Shown: in pieces, positions 20,516 to 29,910 of the stretch | Layout: each line of letters begins with the position of its first letter | Numbering within the stretch: position 1 is the stretch's first letter | NCBI RefSeq assembly: GCF_035046505.1 | Contig: NC_089826.1 | Location: 5,395,036-5,459,035 of the forward strand | Source of the DNA: Tiliqua scincoides | Taxonomy: Eukaryota > Chordata > Lepidosauria > Squamata > Scincidae | Direction of reading: 5' to 3' | Length of the DNA: 64,000 nucleotides | Notes under the pieces: generated by a model | Database searches by the model: none | What the model was told of the DNA's origin: nothing | What the model saw: only the letters and a program-made list of their open reading frames with translations | Position numbers and translations under genes: made by a program

Positions 20516-21545
20516 AATACTAGTGTAGATGGCCCAATGTCTGATTCGGTATAAGGCAGTTTAATTTTCATGATGGAGAGAAGGGGCTCGGAAAGAGTCT
20601 TCCACGTGACCAAAGTAGTCAATTCCAATCACATAATGTCAGAAGGCACCTCCCCGAAGGCAGTGGGGTAATCCAAGCCGTCTTAGACAGTCACAGCATG
20701 CTGCTATTGACCACGAGGCGGGAGCATGGGTGCCTCGACACTGTGATGAAAGAGAAATCCTTTCTGGAGCAGTAAAGCACTCTGTTCAGGGAACGCATTG
20801 CCTCCGCTCAGAAGATTTACTGAAATGGGGAGCGATTGTACAATCCCTGAGACACTCCTGGTGCTTACAAATTGACACCCTGCACCATACATCACCCCCA
20901 ACACTTCCTGGTACATTTACTGAGCAGCTTAAAGACCCAGGCCAAGCCGTCTTTCGGAAGGTGCATGGGAAAAAGGGGCCTTGTAATTCCATCAGGCCAC
21001 AGGTACTATTTCAGGACTCACTGGGGACACATTGACTCAACTCTTACTCATGTTGTCATCTATTTTCATTCACATCCTCAGTGGCTGAGAAACAAGATCG
21101 GTGGCCAGAAATCCAGTAAAGGCAGGAATTCCACACCGAGACCAGTCAGAGAGACTGTGGGTGCAGCAGTCTCCATAAGCAGAGTGCTGGGGGGCCACAG
21201 GTGGAAATGAAGGGTGGAGGGCTCCTACCTGCTACTCAGGAATAGGGGCTGATCAGCCATGGGGTGAAACGGGGCAGGGAGGGAGGAGGAATGGGAGTGG
21301 GGAGGCAGCAGGAGAAGGTGGATCAGATGGTAGTGGCACCCCCCCCAGTTCCTAGCCCTTCGTCTTCAAGCCTCCCTGCCCCTTAGTTCTTTTTGGACTT
21401 GCCCCAGCTACACTGGGAGGCCTTCATTGTGCTAGCAATTGCCCCATAGCAGCTGCTGGGGCTTACCCCAGAGCACAGGGGTAAAGTCACCTGATTAGTG
21501 AAGAGGAACCCAACTGGCCATTCCATCCCACTCCTTTACCTAGAC
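20516..21545. other. unannotated DNA
   Basis: Non-repeat sequence to about 21200. From 21200 to 21500 a GC-rich block (GCAGCTGCTGGGGCTTACCC) resembles text at 42240 and 33690, so it is probably an old repeat. Several overlapping ORFs, none supported. Confidence 0.35.
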
Positions 21546-21920
21546 CAGGGGTGCTCACACTTTTTTGGCTCGAGAGCTACTTTGAAACCCAGCAAGGCCC
21601 GGAGATCTACCTGAGTTTTTTTTACAATGTTCGCGCCATCATAACATACAACATTTATGTGTACAATGTATGTTGGTGTACCTTGAGCCCCACTGAGTAT
21701 AACAGGACTTACTCCTGAGTAGACATGCCTAGGATTAGGCTGTGAGGCTGCAATCCTAGCCACACTTACCTGGGAGTAAGCCCCATTGAGTACAATGGGC
21801 CTTACTCCTGGCGTTTGCTCCCAGAGGCACCTGAAGGGGGGGGGGGTTGGCACTTCGCGTTCTACTCATTTTGCCTCGCGATCTACCGGTAGATCGCGAT
21901 CCACCTATTGAGCACCCCTG
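21546..21920 (+). mobile_element. hAT-E non-autonomous transposon, whole
   Basis: Termini CAGGGGTGCTCACAC and TTGAGCACCCCTG with a perfect 8-bp target-site duplication ACCTAGAC. 375 bp, no ORF. It contains an internal AATCCTA-type MITE core (TTACCTGGGAGTAAGCCCC) and, near the right end, a perfect 22-bp palindrome centred on ACCGGT. Sister copy at 53715. Confidence 0.95.
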
Positions 21921-21993
21921 ACCTAGACAGACTGGTTCGGTTGCCCAATTGGTAGACATGTTGCCAGCTGTAGTAGGAGGCATGGGGCACCAG

Positions 21994-22074
21994 CCTAATC
22001 TGGTCTACTCAGAAGTAAGTCCTATTTGGTTCAAAGGGGCTTACTCTCAGGAAAGTGTGGTTAGGATTGCAGCC
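21994..22074. mobile_element. AATCCTA-type MITE
   Basis: GGTCTACTCAGAAGTAAGTC through AGTGTGGTTAGGATTGCAGC; left terminus partly lost. Confidence 0.65.
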
Positions 22075-22620
22075 TTAGTTACACCAGGCAGGGACCTGAA
22101 TCCCCCAAAACACATGGTCGGCTGGCAATGTTGTTTCAAACAGAGGCTACAGCAGGATCTGTCCAGCCACTTTTAGACTGCTGAACTTGCACAAGTACTT
22201 GGAGGGAGGTGTAGAATTGTCCTTAAATAACAAAAAAAAGGGGGCTAATGGGGGGGCATTCATCTCATCTGCACTAGCTGCTGGTTCATTTCCAGGCACA
22301 TAACCAGTTGCCTTTAAAACCTTTTATGGCTTGGAGATCAGATACTCGAAGGGTCATCCTTCCCACGAGAGACCCCCCCCCCCATTCCCTGCCATTGCCT
22401 GGAGAGGCTGGCTTGCATGTGCCATCTTTTGTGGATGTGCGATTGGCAGTCACGTGTGGGAGGGCCTTCTCTGGCCTGACAGCACCCTGCAGAACTCGCC
22501 ATAAAGAGGACATCTTTATGACCCCTACCCTGCCCGTCTTTCATGCAAATGTGAAGGCATTCCTATGTTCTTAGGCATGAATGTTAATTGGAGTTCCCTA
22601 GGAGTTAGTTAGGGAACCTT
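22075..22620. other. unannotated DNA
   Basis: No transposon ends. Minus-strand frames overlapping 22286-22544 have no recognised motif. Confidence 0.4.
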
Positions 22621-23190
22621 CTGTCTTGAAGACTCTGGTATCGCGCTCTGAATGGTGGTTCTGGAACAGCGTCTAGTGTGGCTGAAAAGGCCGATTTGGG
22701 AGTGACAATCCCTTCCACACCGGGAGCAAGTGCAGTCTGTCCCTGGTCTGTCTCCCTGGCTATGGGCCTTCCTTCTTTGCCTCAGACTGTTGGCCAAGTG
22801 TCTCTTCAAACTGGGAAAGGCCATGCTGCACAGCCTGCCTCCAAGCAGGCCGCTCAGAGGCCAGGGTTTCCCACTTGTTGAGTTCCACTCTTAAGGCCTT
22901 CAGATCCCTCTTGCATATGTCCTTGTATTGCAGCTGTGGTCTACCTGTAGGGCGCTTTCCTTGCACGAGTTCTCCATAGAGGAGATCCTTTGGGATCCGG
23001 CCATCATCCATTCTCACGACATGACCGAACCAATGCAGGCGTCTCTGTTTCAGCAGTGCATACATGCTAGGGATTCCAGCACGTTCCAGGACTGTGTTGT
23101 TTGGAACTTTGTCCTGCCAGGTGATGCCGAGAATGCGTTGGAGGCAGCGCATGTGGAAAGCGTTCAGTTTCCTCTCCTGTTGTGAGCAAG
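22621..23190 (-). mobile_element. RTE-like LINE, 3' fragment 3
   Basis: Minus-strand frame with KLNAFHMRCLQRILGITW, RLHWFGHVVRM, YGELVQGKRPTGRPQLQYKD, LKALRVELNKWETLASERPA and the CTCSRCGRDCHSQIGLFSH cluster. A frame change around 22790 separates the helix-rich part from the Cys/His part; the last ~15 bases of the element are altered. 5' truncated at about 23190. Confidence 0.88.
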
Positions 23191-23305
23191 AGTTCCCTAG
23201 GAACATCTGCTTAAATTGCTTGCTGTGTTTTGCTTTCTTTTTAATTCGTTTTATATTAATTTTGTGGGCTGCTTTGCAACCCCCTCCCTGGGGAGTCAGG
23301 ATGTA

Positions 23306-23365
23306 GATGGCAGCAAAGTATGGAAGGCTGATGAAGCCCCCAGCCCTTCCATATTTTGCTGCCAT
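23306..23365. repeat. 60-base hairpin
   Basis: GATGGCAGCAAAGTATGGAA pairs with the reverse complement of TTCCATATTTTGCTGCCAT across a ~10-base loop, a stem of about 25 bp with few mismatches. Confidence 0.7.
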
Positions 23366-23378
23366 ACATCAGGCATAC

Positions 23379-23465
23379 TATGGCCTTCAGATCCCTCTTG
23401 CAGATGTCCTTGTATCGCAGCTGTGGTCTACCTGTAGGGCGCTTTCCTTGCACGAGTTCACCATC
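23379..23465 (-). mobile_element. second internal piece of the RTE-like LINE
   Basis: Encodes KDLQ...GRPQLRYKDICKRDLKA on the minus strand, an internal LINE segment already present in 22621-23190. It therefore duplicates rather than extends that copy and lacks the 3' end. Confidence 0.8.
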
Positions 23466-23501
23466 TACATGCTGAAAACATGACTGCGACCCGAGTACTG
23501 C

Positions 23502-23697
23502 CAGTGGCATAGCTAGAGGGGGTGCAAAGCGCTAAATTTTGCGCGGAGCCTCACTGCAATGTTCAAGAGGCCCCTTCCCCTCCCCGTTGAAGCCATTCCA
23601 GGTGGGGCAACAAAACAGAGGCATACGCCTAGCTCCAAAGGAAAGAGGGAGGCTTCCTGCAAAACAGTGATTTGCACCCTCTCTAGCCATGCCACTG
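23502..23697. mobile_element. hAT-B foldback transposon
   Basis: Termini CAGTGGCATAGCTAGAGG and CTCTAGCCATGCCACTG, each followed by GTGCAAAG-type sequence. Flanks AGTACTGC / TGTCTTGC agree at five of eight bases. 196 bp, almost entirely inverted-repeat sequence. Confidence 0.85.
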
Positions 23698-24357
23698 TGT
23701 CTTGCCACTAATTTAACTAGGAAACGTGGGTGGGAATTCCAGCTTCAGTCTATGAGCAACAGATTTTCTAAGCCATGCAGCAGGATCAGAAATTTTGTCT
23801 GGGTTCATAGGGTGGTTGAACTGTATCCTAGCTGCATTTCCAAAACGTTATTCTCTTTTCAAATTAGCCGACTGGTCGCAAGATCTAAGTCAAACCCTTA
23901 GGGAGGGAAATATCAGCTTTTTTTCTTCCCATCTTTCTTTCTTTTTTTTTTAATCACCCAAGCCATGTCTTGTTCCCAGGGATGCCTGCTTTAAATCTGC
24001 ATGAGATCATGCTCTTACCTTCTCTGGTGACAGTCCTTTTCAAATGAAGCATCCAAATATGTGCACTTTTTTTTTTTTGTGATTTCATGCTGCAACTGTG
24101 AAAATTATTCAATTGGACATGCCATTACAATTCAGTAGTTTCCAGCCTCGGTGTGATTTCAGTGAAGTAAAAGATTTATACGAAGAAACAACAACAGATG
24201 GGATAAATCTGGCCTGATTTGTCGGAAGCAGAAATGAAGGCCTGCAAGTGGTGGAAATTCAGAAGCGGGGGGGGCAGTGGGGGTACAATAGGGACGACGG
24301 AGCATCCATGCCAGGCAACCCAATCCTAATGGGCTGTCTTGATGGTGGAACTAGTGT
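23698..24357. other. non-repeat DNA
   Basis: AT-rich with T-runs at 23940 and 24070. 24000-24230 looks single copy. No ORF supported. Confidence 0.4.
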
Positions 24358-24561
24358 CAGGGTGCAATCCTAACCCCTTATGTCAGTGCTTTCCAGCACT
24401 GGCTTAGTGGTGCCAATGGGGCATGTGCTGCATCCTGCAGTTGGGTGTCACTCACAGAGGCCTCCTCGAAGGAAGGGAATGTTTGTTCCCTGACCTCAGA
24501 GCTTCATTGCCCTTATGTCAGTGCTGGAAAGCACTGACATAAGGGGTTAGGATTGCACCCT
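24358..24561. mobile_element. MITE-D with ~42-bp terminal inverted repeats
   Basis: The left end AGGGTGCAATCCTAACCCCT continuing into TATGTCAGTGCTTTCCAGCA is mirrored exactly at the right end. Interior has CCAATGGGGCATGTGCTGC and GGAATGTTTGTTCCC. Relatives at 37402 and 53391. Superfamily unclear. Confidence 0.88.
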
Positions 24562-24637
24562 CAGTGTTGTAGCTAGGGGGTGCAGAGGACAGGCCAAACT
24601 GGGTGACATGCACGGGCGGGGGGGGGGGGTGACACCA
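24562..24637 (+). mobile_element. hAT-C, left part (split by solo LTR)
   Basis: CAGTGTTGTAGCTAGGGG through GGGTGACACCA. Resumes at 25365 after an inserted LTR, as shown by comparison with the copies at 27531 and 51236. Confidence 0.75.
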
Positions 24638-25364
24638 TGTAATGGAAGATCAGAAGATCATCAGGTGGATGATGTGGTGTTGACAGCAATTCCATGTTTT
24701 GACAGCTGGCTGACAGCTCTGGGAAGAGCAGGGCTGGCTCCACAGCTGTAATCAATCAAGGCCAATGGAGACCTGGTTGGACACCTGAGCTTCATTTGGC
24801 CTTGATGGGACTTTGAATGGACTCATGGACTGAAGAGATGGCTCAGCTGAGCCTAACTTGGACTTAACAAGGTAGCTCACAGCTGAGCTGAGTTTGGACT
24901 TAACAAGGGGCTGCAGGATAAAAGGCAGCTTCAGAAGGAGCAAAGGGTTGGCCAAGCAGGACGCTGACCCAGCCGGAAGCCAGATGCTGACCAAGAGGGC
25001 TACCTGACCCAGACCTACAGGAAGAGAGGACTGCCAGGACCCTGCTAGAGGAGACACACTGCTGGAGAGGAGGAACTCTACTGCAGAAGACTGGACTGTG
25101 CTTTGGAGACCGGATTGGACTTGGACTGGAGGCGTCAGACCTTCACCCAGGGAGTTAAGTGGAGTTTTGGGGGAGGGAAAGCCTCTGGACAAGAGGACTT
25201 GCAGGGAGTGTCTGTGTTTGTAGCAATAAATTCTTGTTAATTGCTATAGATAAGGAGTTCTGTGTTCATTCCATTGCACACCACAGCTGTGCTTCTTGGA
25301 AAAGGAGGGTGTTAATTAGCCAAAAAGCGGGCATTAGAAGGGAGTTGGGATATTTGGCAGAACA
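24638..25364 (+). mobile_element. solo LTR of an LTR retroelement
   Basis: 727 bp starting TGTAATGG and ending CAGAACA, flanked by a 5-bp duplication CACCA (24633-24637 and 25365-25369). A TATA-like GGATAAAAGGCAG lies near 24916 and a poly(A) signal AATAAA near 25225, in the order expected for U3-R-U5. It is inserted in a hAT-C element whose two halves align to other copies on each side. No internal coding region remains, so this is a fossil left by recombination between two LTRs. Gypsy-like or endogenous-retrovirus origin cannot be separated from the LTR alone. Confidence 0.8.
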
Positions 25365-25610
25365 CACCACTACTAACCAAAATTTTTAAAATCCTGTGTC
25401 ATTTCTTGAGGAATGAAATAAAACAAACTACACTGAAATACCTCTATTCTATCAAAAGTTATAGTCAAAAAACCAGCAGGGCAGGGCAATAGTGCATCAT
25501 CATGTGCACTGCCCAGGGTGTTGTCGCACCCACTGCATGGGAGGAGGTCCGTCAAGGGAGTGACGCGCTGGCCTCCCGCACCAGGTGACGCAAACCTAGT
25601 GACACCACTG
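25365..25610 (+). mobile_element. hAT-C, right part
   Basis: From CACCACTACTAACCAAAA to CAAACCTAGTGACACCACTG. Shares ATCAAAAGTTATAG and AACCAGCAGGGCAGG with 27531-28110. Confidence 0.8.
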
Positions 25611-26022
25611 ACTAGCATTCTGTCAGCAATATCTGCTGTAAGGCAGCCCTAAATCGCACTGCAACAGTGCTTGCTGCTGGAGTGCCAATGGAAAGACCAG
25701 ATCTTTCTCATGAGCATTGTCCTGGTGCTGGCCACCTGATGAAGCAGGTGGGAAGGCAGAAGGGGGTCAGGGAGGTGCAAAACTGGGTCGGGAGGAGGAG
25801 GAATGGGGCATGGAACCTGAGGGGGGAGAATGGATCTGGCAGCAATGGTGCTCATCGGATTTTATCCTCCATTTCTTCAGCCTCCCCACTCCTATTCTCT
25901 CTTTGGACTTGTGCCAGCTAAAGGGATTGCGCAGGTCTGGCGAAACCTATTGCAGGGCGGCACCCATATGGTCCAAGATCTCGCACGGTTCAAGATGGGG
26001 GGTCAGTAGGTGGGACCAACAG
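25611..26022. other. unannotated GC-moderate DNA
   Basis: Resembles 21200-21430 in short blocks (GGAGGAGGAATGGG, CTTTGGACTTGTGCCAGCTA), so probably an old uncharacterised repeat. Confidence 0.35.
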
Positions 26023-26281
26023 CAATGGCATAGCTAGAGGGGTGCAAAGTACTAAGTTTTGCAGGGAGCTTCCCCACGGCATGCAAGCAGCCCCTACCCT
26101 TCAGAGCCATTCCTGGAGGGGCAAGTAAAATGGAGGCGTATGCCCAGAAGACGTCCCTGATATGGCCCTGGAATGCGTACACCTCCATTTTGCTCCCCCT
26201 GCCAGGAATGGCTACAAAGGGGAGGGGCCGCTTGCACCCTGCAAAATCTAGTGCTTTGCACCCCCTCTAGCTATGCCACTT
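26023..26281. mobile_element. hAT-B foldback transposon, whole
   Basis: Termini CAATGGCATAGCTAGAGG and CCTCTAGCTATGCCACTT; duplication ACCAACAG / ACCACCAG, one mismatch. The two halves are inverted copies of each other for most of their length. Confidence 0.87.
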
Positions 26282-26403
26282 ACCACCAGAGACGTTCTGA
26301 AATGCCCCTTTGAGTTCACTGCGGCACCCTAAGGCGCTGGGATGCACAGTCTGTGAACCAATGCGTCACGGTATAGATTCCTTAGAATTTGGACATCTTG
26401 TAT

Positions 26404-26856
26404 TGGCAACCTTCAGTCTCGAAAGACTCTGGTATCGCGCTCTGAAATGTGGTTCTGGCACAGAGTCTAGTGTGGCTGAAAAGGCCAATCCGGGAGTGAC
26501 AATCCCTTCCACACCGGGAGCAAGTGCAGTCTGTCCCTGGTCTGTCTCCCTGGCTATGGGCCTTCCTTCTTTGCCTCTTTGCCTCAGACTGTTGGCCAAG
26601 TGTCTCTTCAAACTGGGAAAGGCCATGCTGCACAGCCTGCCTCCAAGCGGGCCGCTCAGAGGCCAGGGTTTCCCACTTGTTGAGGTCCATCCCTAAGGCC
26701 TTCAGATCCCTCTTGCAGATGTCCTTGTATCGCAGCTGTGGTCTACCTGTAGGGCGCTTTCCTTGCACGAGTTCTCCATAGAGGAGATCCTTTGGGATCC
26801 GGCCATCATCCATTCTCACGACATGACCAAGCCAACGCAGGCGTCTCTGTTTCAGC
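26404..26856 (-). mobile_element. RTE-like LINE, 3' fragment 4
   Basis: Minus-strand frame from RMDDGRIPKDLLYGELVQG through the CTCSRCGRDCHSRIGLFSH cluster stays open to the terminal ESFETEGCQ and into flanking DNA (YKMSKF, then stop). 5' truncated within the RLRWLGHVVRM region. Confidence 0.9.
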
Positions 26857-27530
26857 CTAATTTGGACATATAGCGTGGAATATCCTGTACTGTGTTTAAA
26901 GAAGCTCTTCTCAAGAATGGAAACAAAAAAGAGGATAAAAATCCATGTAGAACCTAAGGACCCCTAAATTATCATTCTGCACGTGCCAGTCCATAAAGCA
27001 TATGGCAAAGCTGTAGTAGGTGCACTAAGGAGGTGGTTCGGTACATGAATATCCCCAACATTAATTCCAGATCTTTGTAAGGCAATCTGCCAAACACATC
27101 ACCTTCCAGATCACAGCAGGCCAGGTCATTTTTAAAACTGAGAGCATTCATGAGGATATTGTGGGGAAGAAGAGCTGCCAAATCTGTCCGTGAAGCCGTT
27201 ATAGTATAGTATAAACTAGGCGAAGAAACCTGAGTGCCTGCCGCATATCGTACTCTCCGCTGTTTCTGTTTAATAAGGTACAATGTTGCACATATCCCAA
27301 TGTGTAATATTGCATCCGTCTGAGAGGTGTGGGGCCTATTTTCTCATTAGGCTCACTGTGTGCGCTAGGTCCTTCTGCTCTGATCCGTGGCAGAACGAGA
27401 CCTGCCAGGGCAAGAGTGTCCCTGGCTCAGTTCCTGCAATCATAAAGGCTACACAGGGAGGCAGTCCGCATCGTAGTGACTCGTTAGTGGGGACACTGCA
27501 GAGTGATTGTGGGTAGGAGTGCAGGTAGAA
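26857..27530. other. non-repeat DNA with an unexplained minus-strand ORF
   Basis: Contains a 103-codon minus-strand frame (26972-27283) with protein-like composition, for example DLEGDVFGRLPYKDLELMLG, but no family was recognised. Start context and splicing cannot be judged. Confidence 0.2.
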
Positions 27531-28112
27531 CAGTGGGGTCGCTAGGGAGGTGTGGGCTGCACTGGGTGATGCGCATGGGGAAGTAACACCACTACTCACC
27601 GACATTTTTTAAAATCTTGGTAGTTTTGACAGCAACTGTTACCCTGCACATGCCCAATCTCGTCTGATCTTGGAAGCTAAGCAGGGTCAGGCCTGGTTAG
27701 TACTTGGATGGGAGACCGCCTGGGAATACCGGGTGCTATAGGCTTATACCATGATCTCAGAAGCTAAGCAGGGTCAGGCCTGGTTAGTACTTGGATGGGA
27801 GACCGCCTGGGAATACCGGGTGCTGTAGGCTTATACCATAGTCTTTCGAGACTAAAGGTTGCCAACCATTTAGTTTTGAATAATACCATCATGTTATATA
27901 TCATTCAATGCGTAGTTTCATACAGAATGCAATGAAACAAACCGTGCTGAAATATCTTTATTCTATCAAAAGTTATAGCCAAAAAACCAGCAGGGCAGGC
28001 CTTGGGACATCATCACACCCATCGCTGGGGGTGTGCCCTGCCCGATGCATGGGGGGAGGTTCGTCATAGGGGTGATGTGCTGGCATCCCACACCAGGTGA
28101 TGCAAACCTTAG
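27531..28112 (+). mobile_element. hAT-C transposon carrying a nested 5S SINE
   Basis: Begins CAGTGGGGTCGCTAGGG and is interrupted at 27630-27870. It resumes with AATACCATCATGTTATATAT and runs to CACCAGGTGATGCAAACC, with the last terminal bases degraded. Both sides of the insertion align to the uninterrupted copy at 51236-51579. Confidence 0.85.
27630..27870 (+). mobile_element. dimeric 5S rRNA-derived SINE
   Basis: A nearly full 5S head (27630-27752) is followed at once by a second 5S segment starting inside the gene at GATCTCAGAAGC (27753 on) and then the LINE-type tail (CTTTCGAGACTAAAGGTTGC). A single 9-bp duplication TAGTTTTGA (27621-27629, 27871-27879) flanks the whole dimer, so it went in as one unit. 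Confidence 0.93.
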
Positions 28113-28257
28113 TTATGGACAACTATCTGGAGGTTGCAGTGGATGTGGGGTATGCCTCACTCAGCCCCAGGCAAGCATGTGGTGGACTGACCATAACTTC
28201 GTCACTGTATCCACAGGATATATTTGCATGTTGCTGACTATATGTTCCCTGACTCTA

Positions 28258-28258
<1 letters not shown>

Positions 28259-28302
<44 letters not shown>

Positions 28303-28345
28303 TTTATTTCTACCCCGCCTTTCTCCCCGAAGGGACTCAAATACT
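28259..28345 (-). mobile_element. SINE/LINE 3' end with (AAT)n tail, reverse
   Basis: (AAT)n at 28260-28301, then CTTTATTTCTACCCCGCC and TTTCTCCCCGAAGGGACTCA: the reversed GGCGGGGTAGAAATAAAG tail typical of Sauria SINE/BovB-type ends. Confidence 0.75.
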
Positions 28346-28376
28346 ATAAATTCCCTCCCCTCTTGAATGTCCTACA

Positions 28377-28629
28377 CAGTGGCATTCCCAGAGGGGGGCA
28401 CACAGTGCTACTTTTTTGCCACGTCAGTTACACCCATGTAAGCTGCCCCTATCCTTGTCTTCAGAGCCATTCCCGGAGGTGAAAGCAAAGCGGAGGAGAT
28501 GCTTCCGGGTTGCTCTCACCCCCCCCAAAGTGGCTATGATGGCAAGGGGGAGGGGCAGCTTACACAACATGTTGAGGCACCCTGAAAAACTTAGGTCTTT
28601 CTCCCCCCCCCCCCCCGGGAATGCCACTG
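28377..28629. mobile_element. hAT-B foldback transposon, whole
   Basis: Termini CAGTGGCATTCCCAGAGG and GGGAATGCCACTG with a perfect 8-bp duplication GTCCTACA on each side. 253 bp. A C-run near 28603 marks the right terminus. Confidence 0.94.
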
Positions 28630-28927
28630 GTCCTACAAGAGCGGTTGATGGTTCCTGGTAAAGGAACAGATTCACTAAGTGCCCTTGAAGTTTCCAAGAG
28701 TATCTTCTCTGTTATGAGACTCCAGTCTTGTGTGATTTGATCAGTACATTCAACCCTGCTCTGACCACTCTGACTTTCCAAAGCCAGGCCCTGTGTGACC
28801 AGGGCCCAAGTTTTCCTAGCAGCGCCCTAAAGGTCAGACTCCCTTCTCTCCCTAACTCCCTTCTCAGGCCCATTCATTTCTGACCATTGGAAGCCTACTA
28901 AAGACCTTTCCAAAGACCCTGGGGGGC

Positions 28928-29062
28928 AGGTCTCAGGTAAGGGGGAGGGGTCTCAGGTAAGGGGGAGGGGTCTCAGGTAAGGGGGAGGGGTCTCAGGTAA
29001 GGGGGGGTCTCAGGTAAGGGGGAGGGGTCTCAGGTAAGGGGGTCTCAGGGACCTCAGGTAAG
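28928..29062. repeat. 20-bp minisatellite repeating CAGGTAAG
   Basis: TCTCAGGTAAGGGGGAGGGG repeats; CAGGTAAG occurs seven times, at 28934, 28954, 28974, 28994, 29011, 29031 and 29055. The first four are exactly 20 bp apart; later units are shortened. Confidence 0.95.
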
Positions 29063-29086
29063 ATCTGAGTGATTTTTAGGAGTCTC

Positions 29087-29266
29087 AGGCTACAATCCTA
29101 TCCACACTTTCCTGGGAGTGAGCCCCAATAACTATAAGGGGGCTTGCTTCTGAGTAGACATGCATAGGATTGGGCTCTCAGGCTGCAATCCAATACACAC
29201 TTCCCTGAGTGTAAGTCCTATTGGATTCAGTAGGGCTTCCTTCTGAGGAGACGTGCATTGAATTGT
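29087..29266. mobile_element. two AATCCTA-type MITEs in tandem
   Basis: 29087-29177 is CTACAATCCTATCCAC ... GCATAGGATTGGGC. 29180-29266 is a second, more decayed copy from GCTGCAATCCAATACAC to GCATTGAATTGTG. Confidence 0.7.
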
Positions 29267-29415
29267 GTTATTACTTAATTTTATTGCTGTTGAAATGTTT
29301 TCTCATTCTTATTTCATTTTAGTAGTTCTCAGTCTGGTTTATGAGCTGCCTGGTGGATCTGGCACAGACTGAAAGGCGGGAGAAAGACCTGAAACAAAAA
29401 ATAGCAGTCCGTCCA

Positions 29416-29540
29416 ACAGTGGCATAGCTAGAGGGGGATGCAAAGTACTAAGTTTTGCAGGGAGTCTCACCTCAGTGTGACCCTCCCCCTCCCCTTTGGA
29501 GTCATTCTGGGTGGTGGGAACAAAATGGAGGTGAATGCAT
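29416..29540 (+). mobile_element. hAT-B half element
   Basis: CAGTGGCATAGCTAGAGGGG and TACTAAGTTTTGCAGGGAG; the right half is missing. Confidence 0.72.
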
Positions 29541-29815
29541 AATTCTGTATTGTCCAATTTTGAATAAGAATTTGGATAAAAACACATAACACCACAATTT
29601 GCTATTTTAATCAAGAAATTTTTTTTTTTGGGGGGGGGGGAATCAGCAAAAAAAATCAAAACCCTATATATGGATTATCCTTAAGAGGAACTATCCAAGA
29701 TTGTTGTTTTTAGTTATTAATCCTCTATTGCTTGCAAACTCAATTTTATTAATTTTATTAATCCTCTATTGCTTGCTTTTTACCCTTTGCTAAAAAAGGC
29801 AAATATGCAAAGACT
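29541..29815. other. AT-rich spacer
   Basis: T-run/G-run at 29621-29640 and a duplicated TTAATCCTCTATTGCTTGC (29717, 29758). Confidence 0.5.
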
Positions 29816-29910
29816 AAGGCTGCAATCCTAACCTCACTTTCCTGGGAGTAAGTCCCACTGAACACACTAGGACTTACTTCTGAGTAGACCTGCTTAGGAT
29901 TGTGCTCTCA
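29816..29910. mobile_element. AATCCTA-type MITE
   Basis: GCTGCAATCCTAACCTCAC to CTGCTTAGGATTGTGCTC, with the usual GAGTAAGTCCCA / GGACTTACTTCTGAG core. Confidence 0.75.

Noticed and set aside
28033-28482. 149-codon ORF with an asparagine run
   Set aside because: The run is the (AAT)n tail of a reversed SINE and the rest is hAT and SINE sequence.
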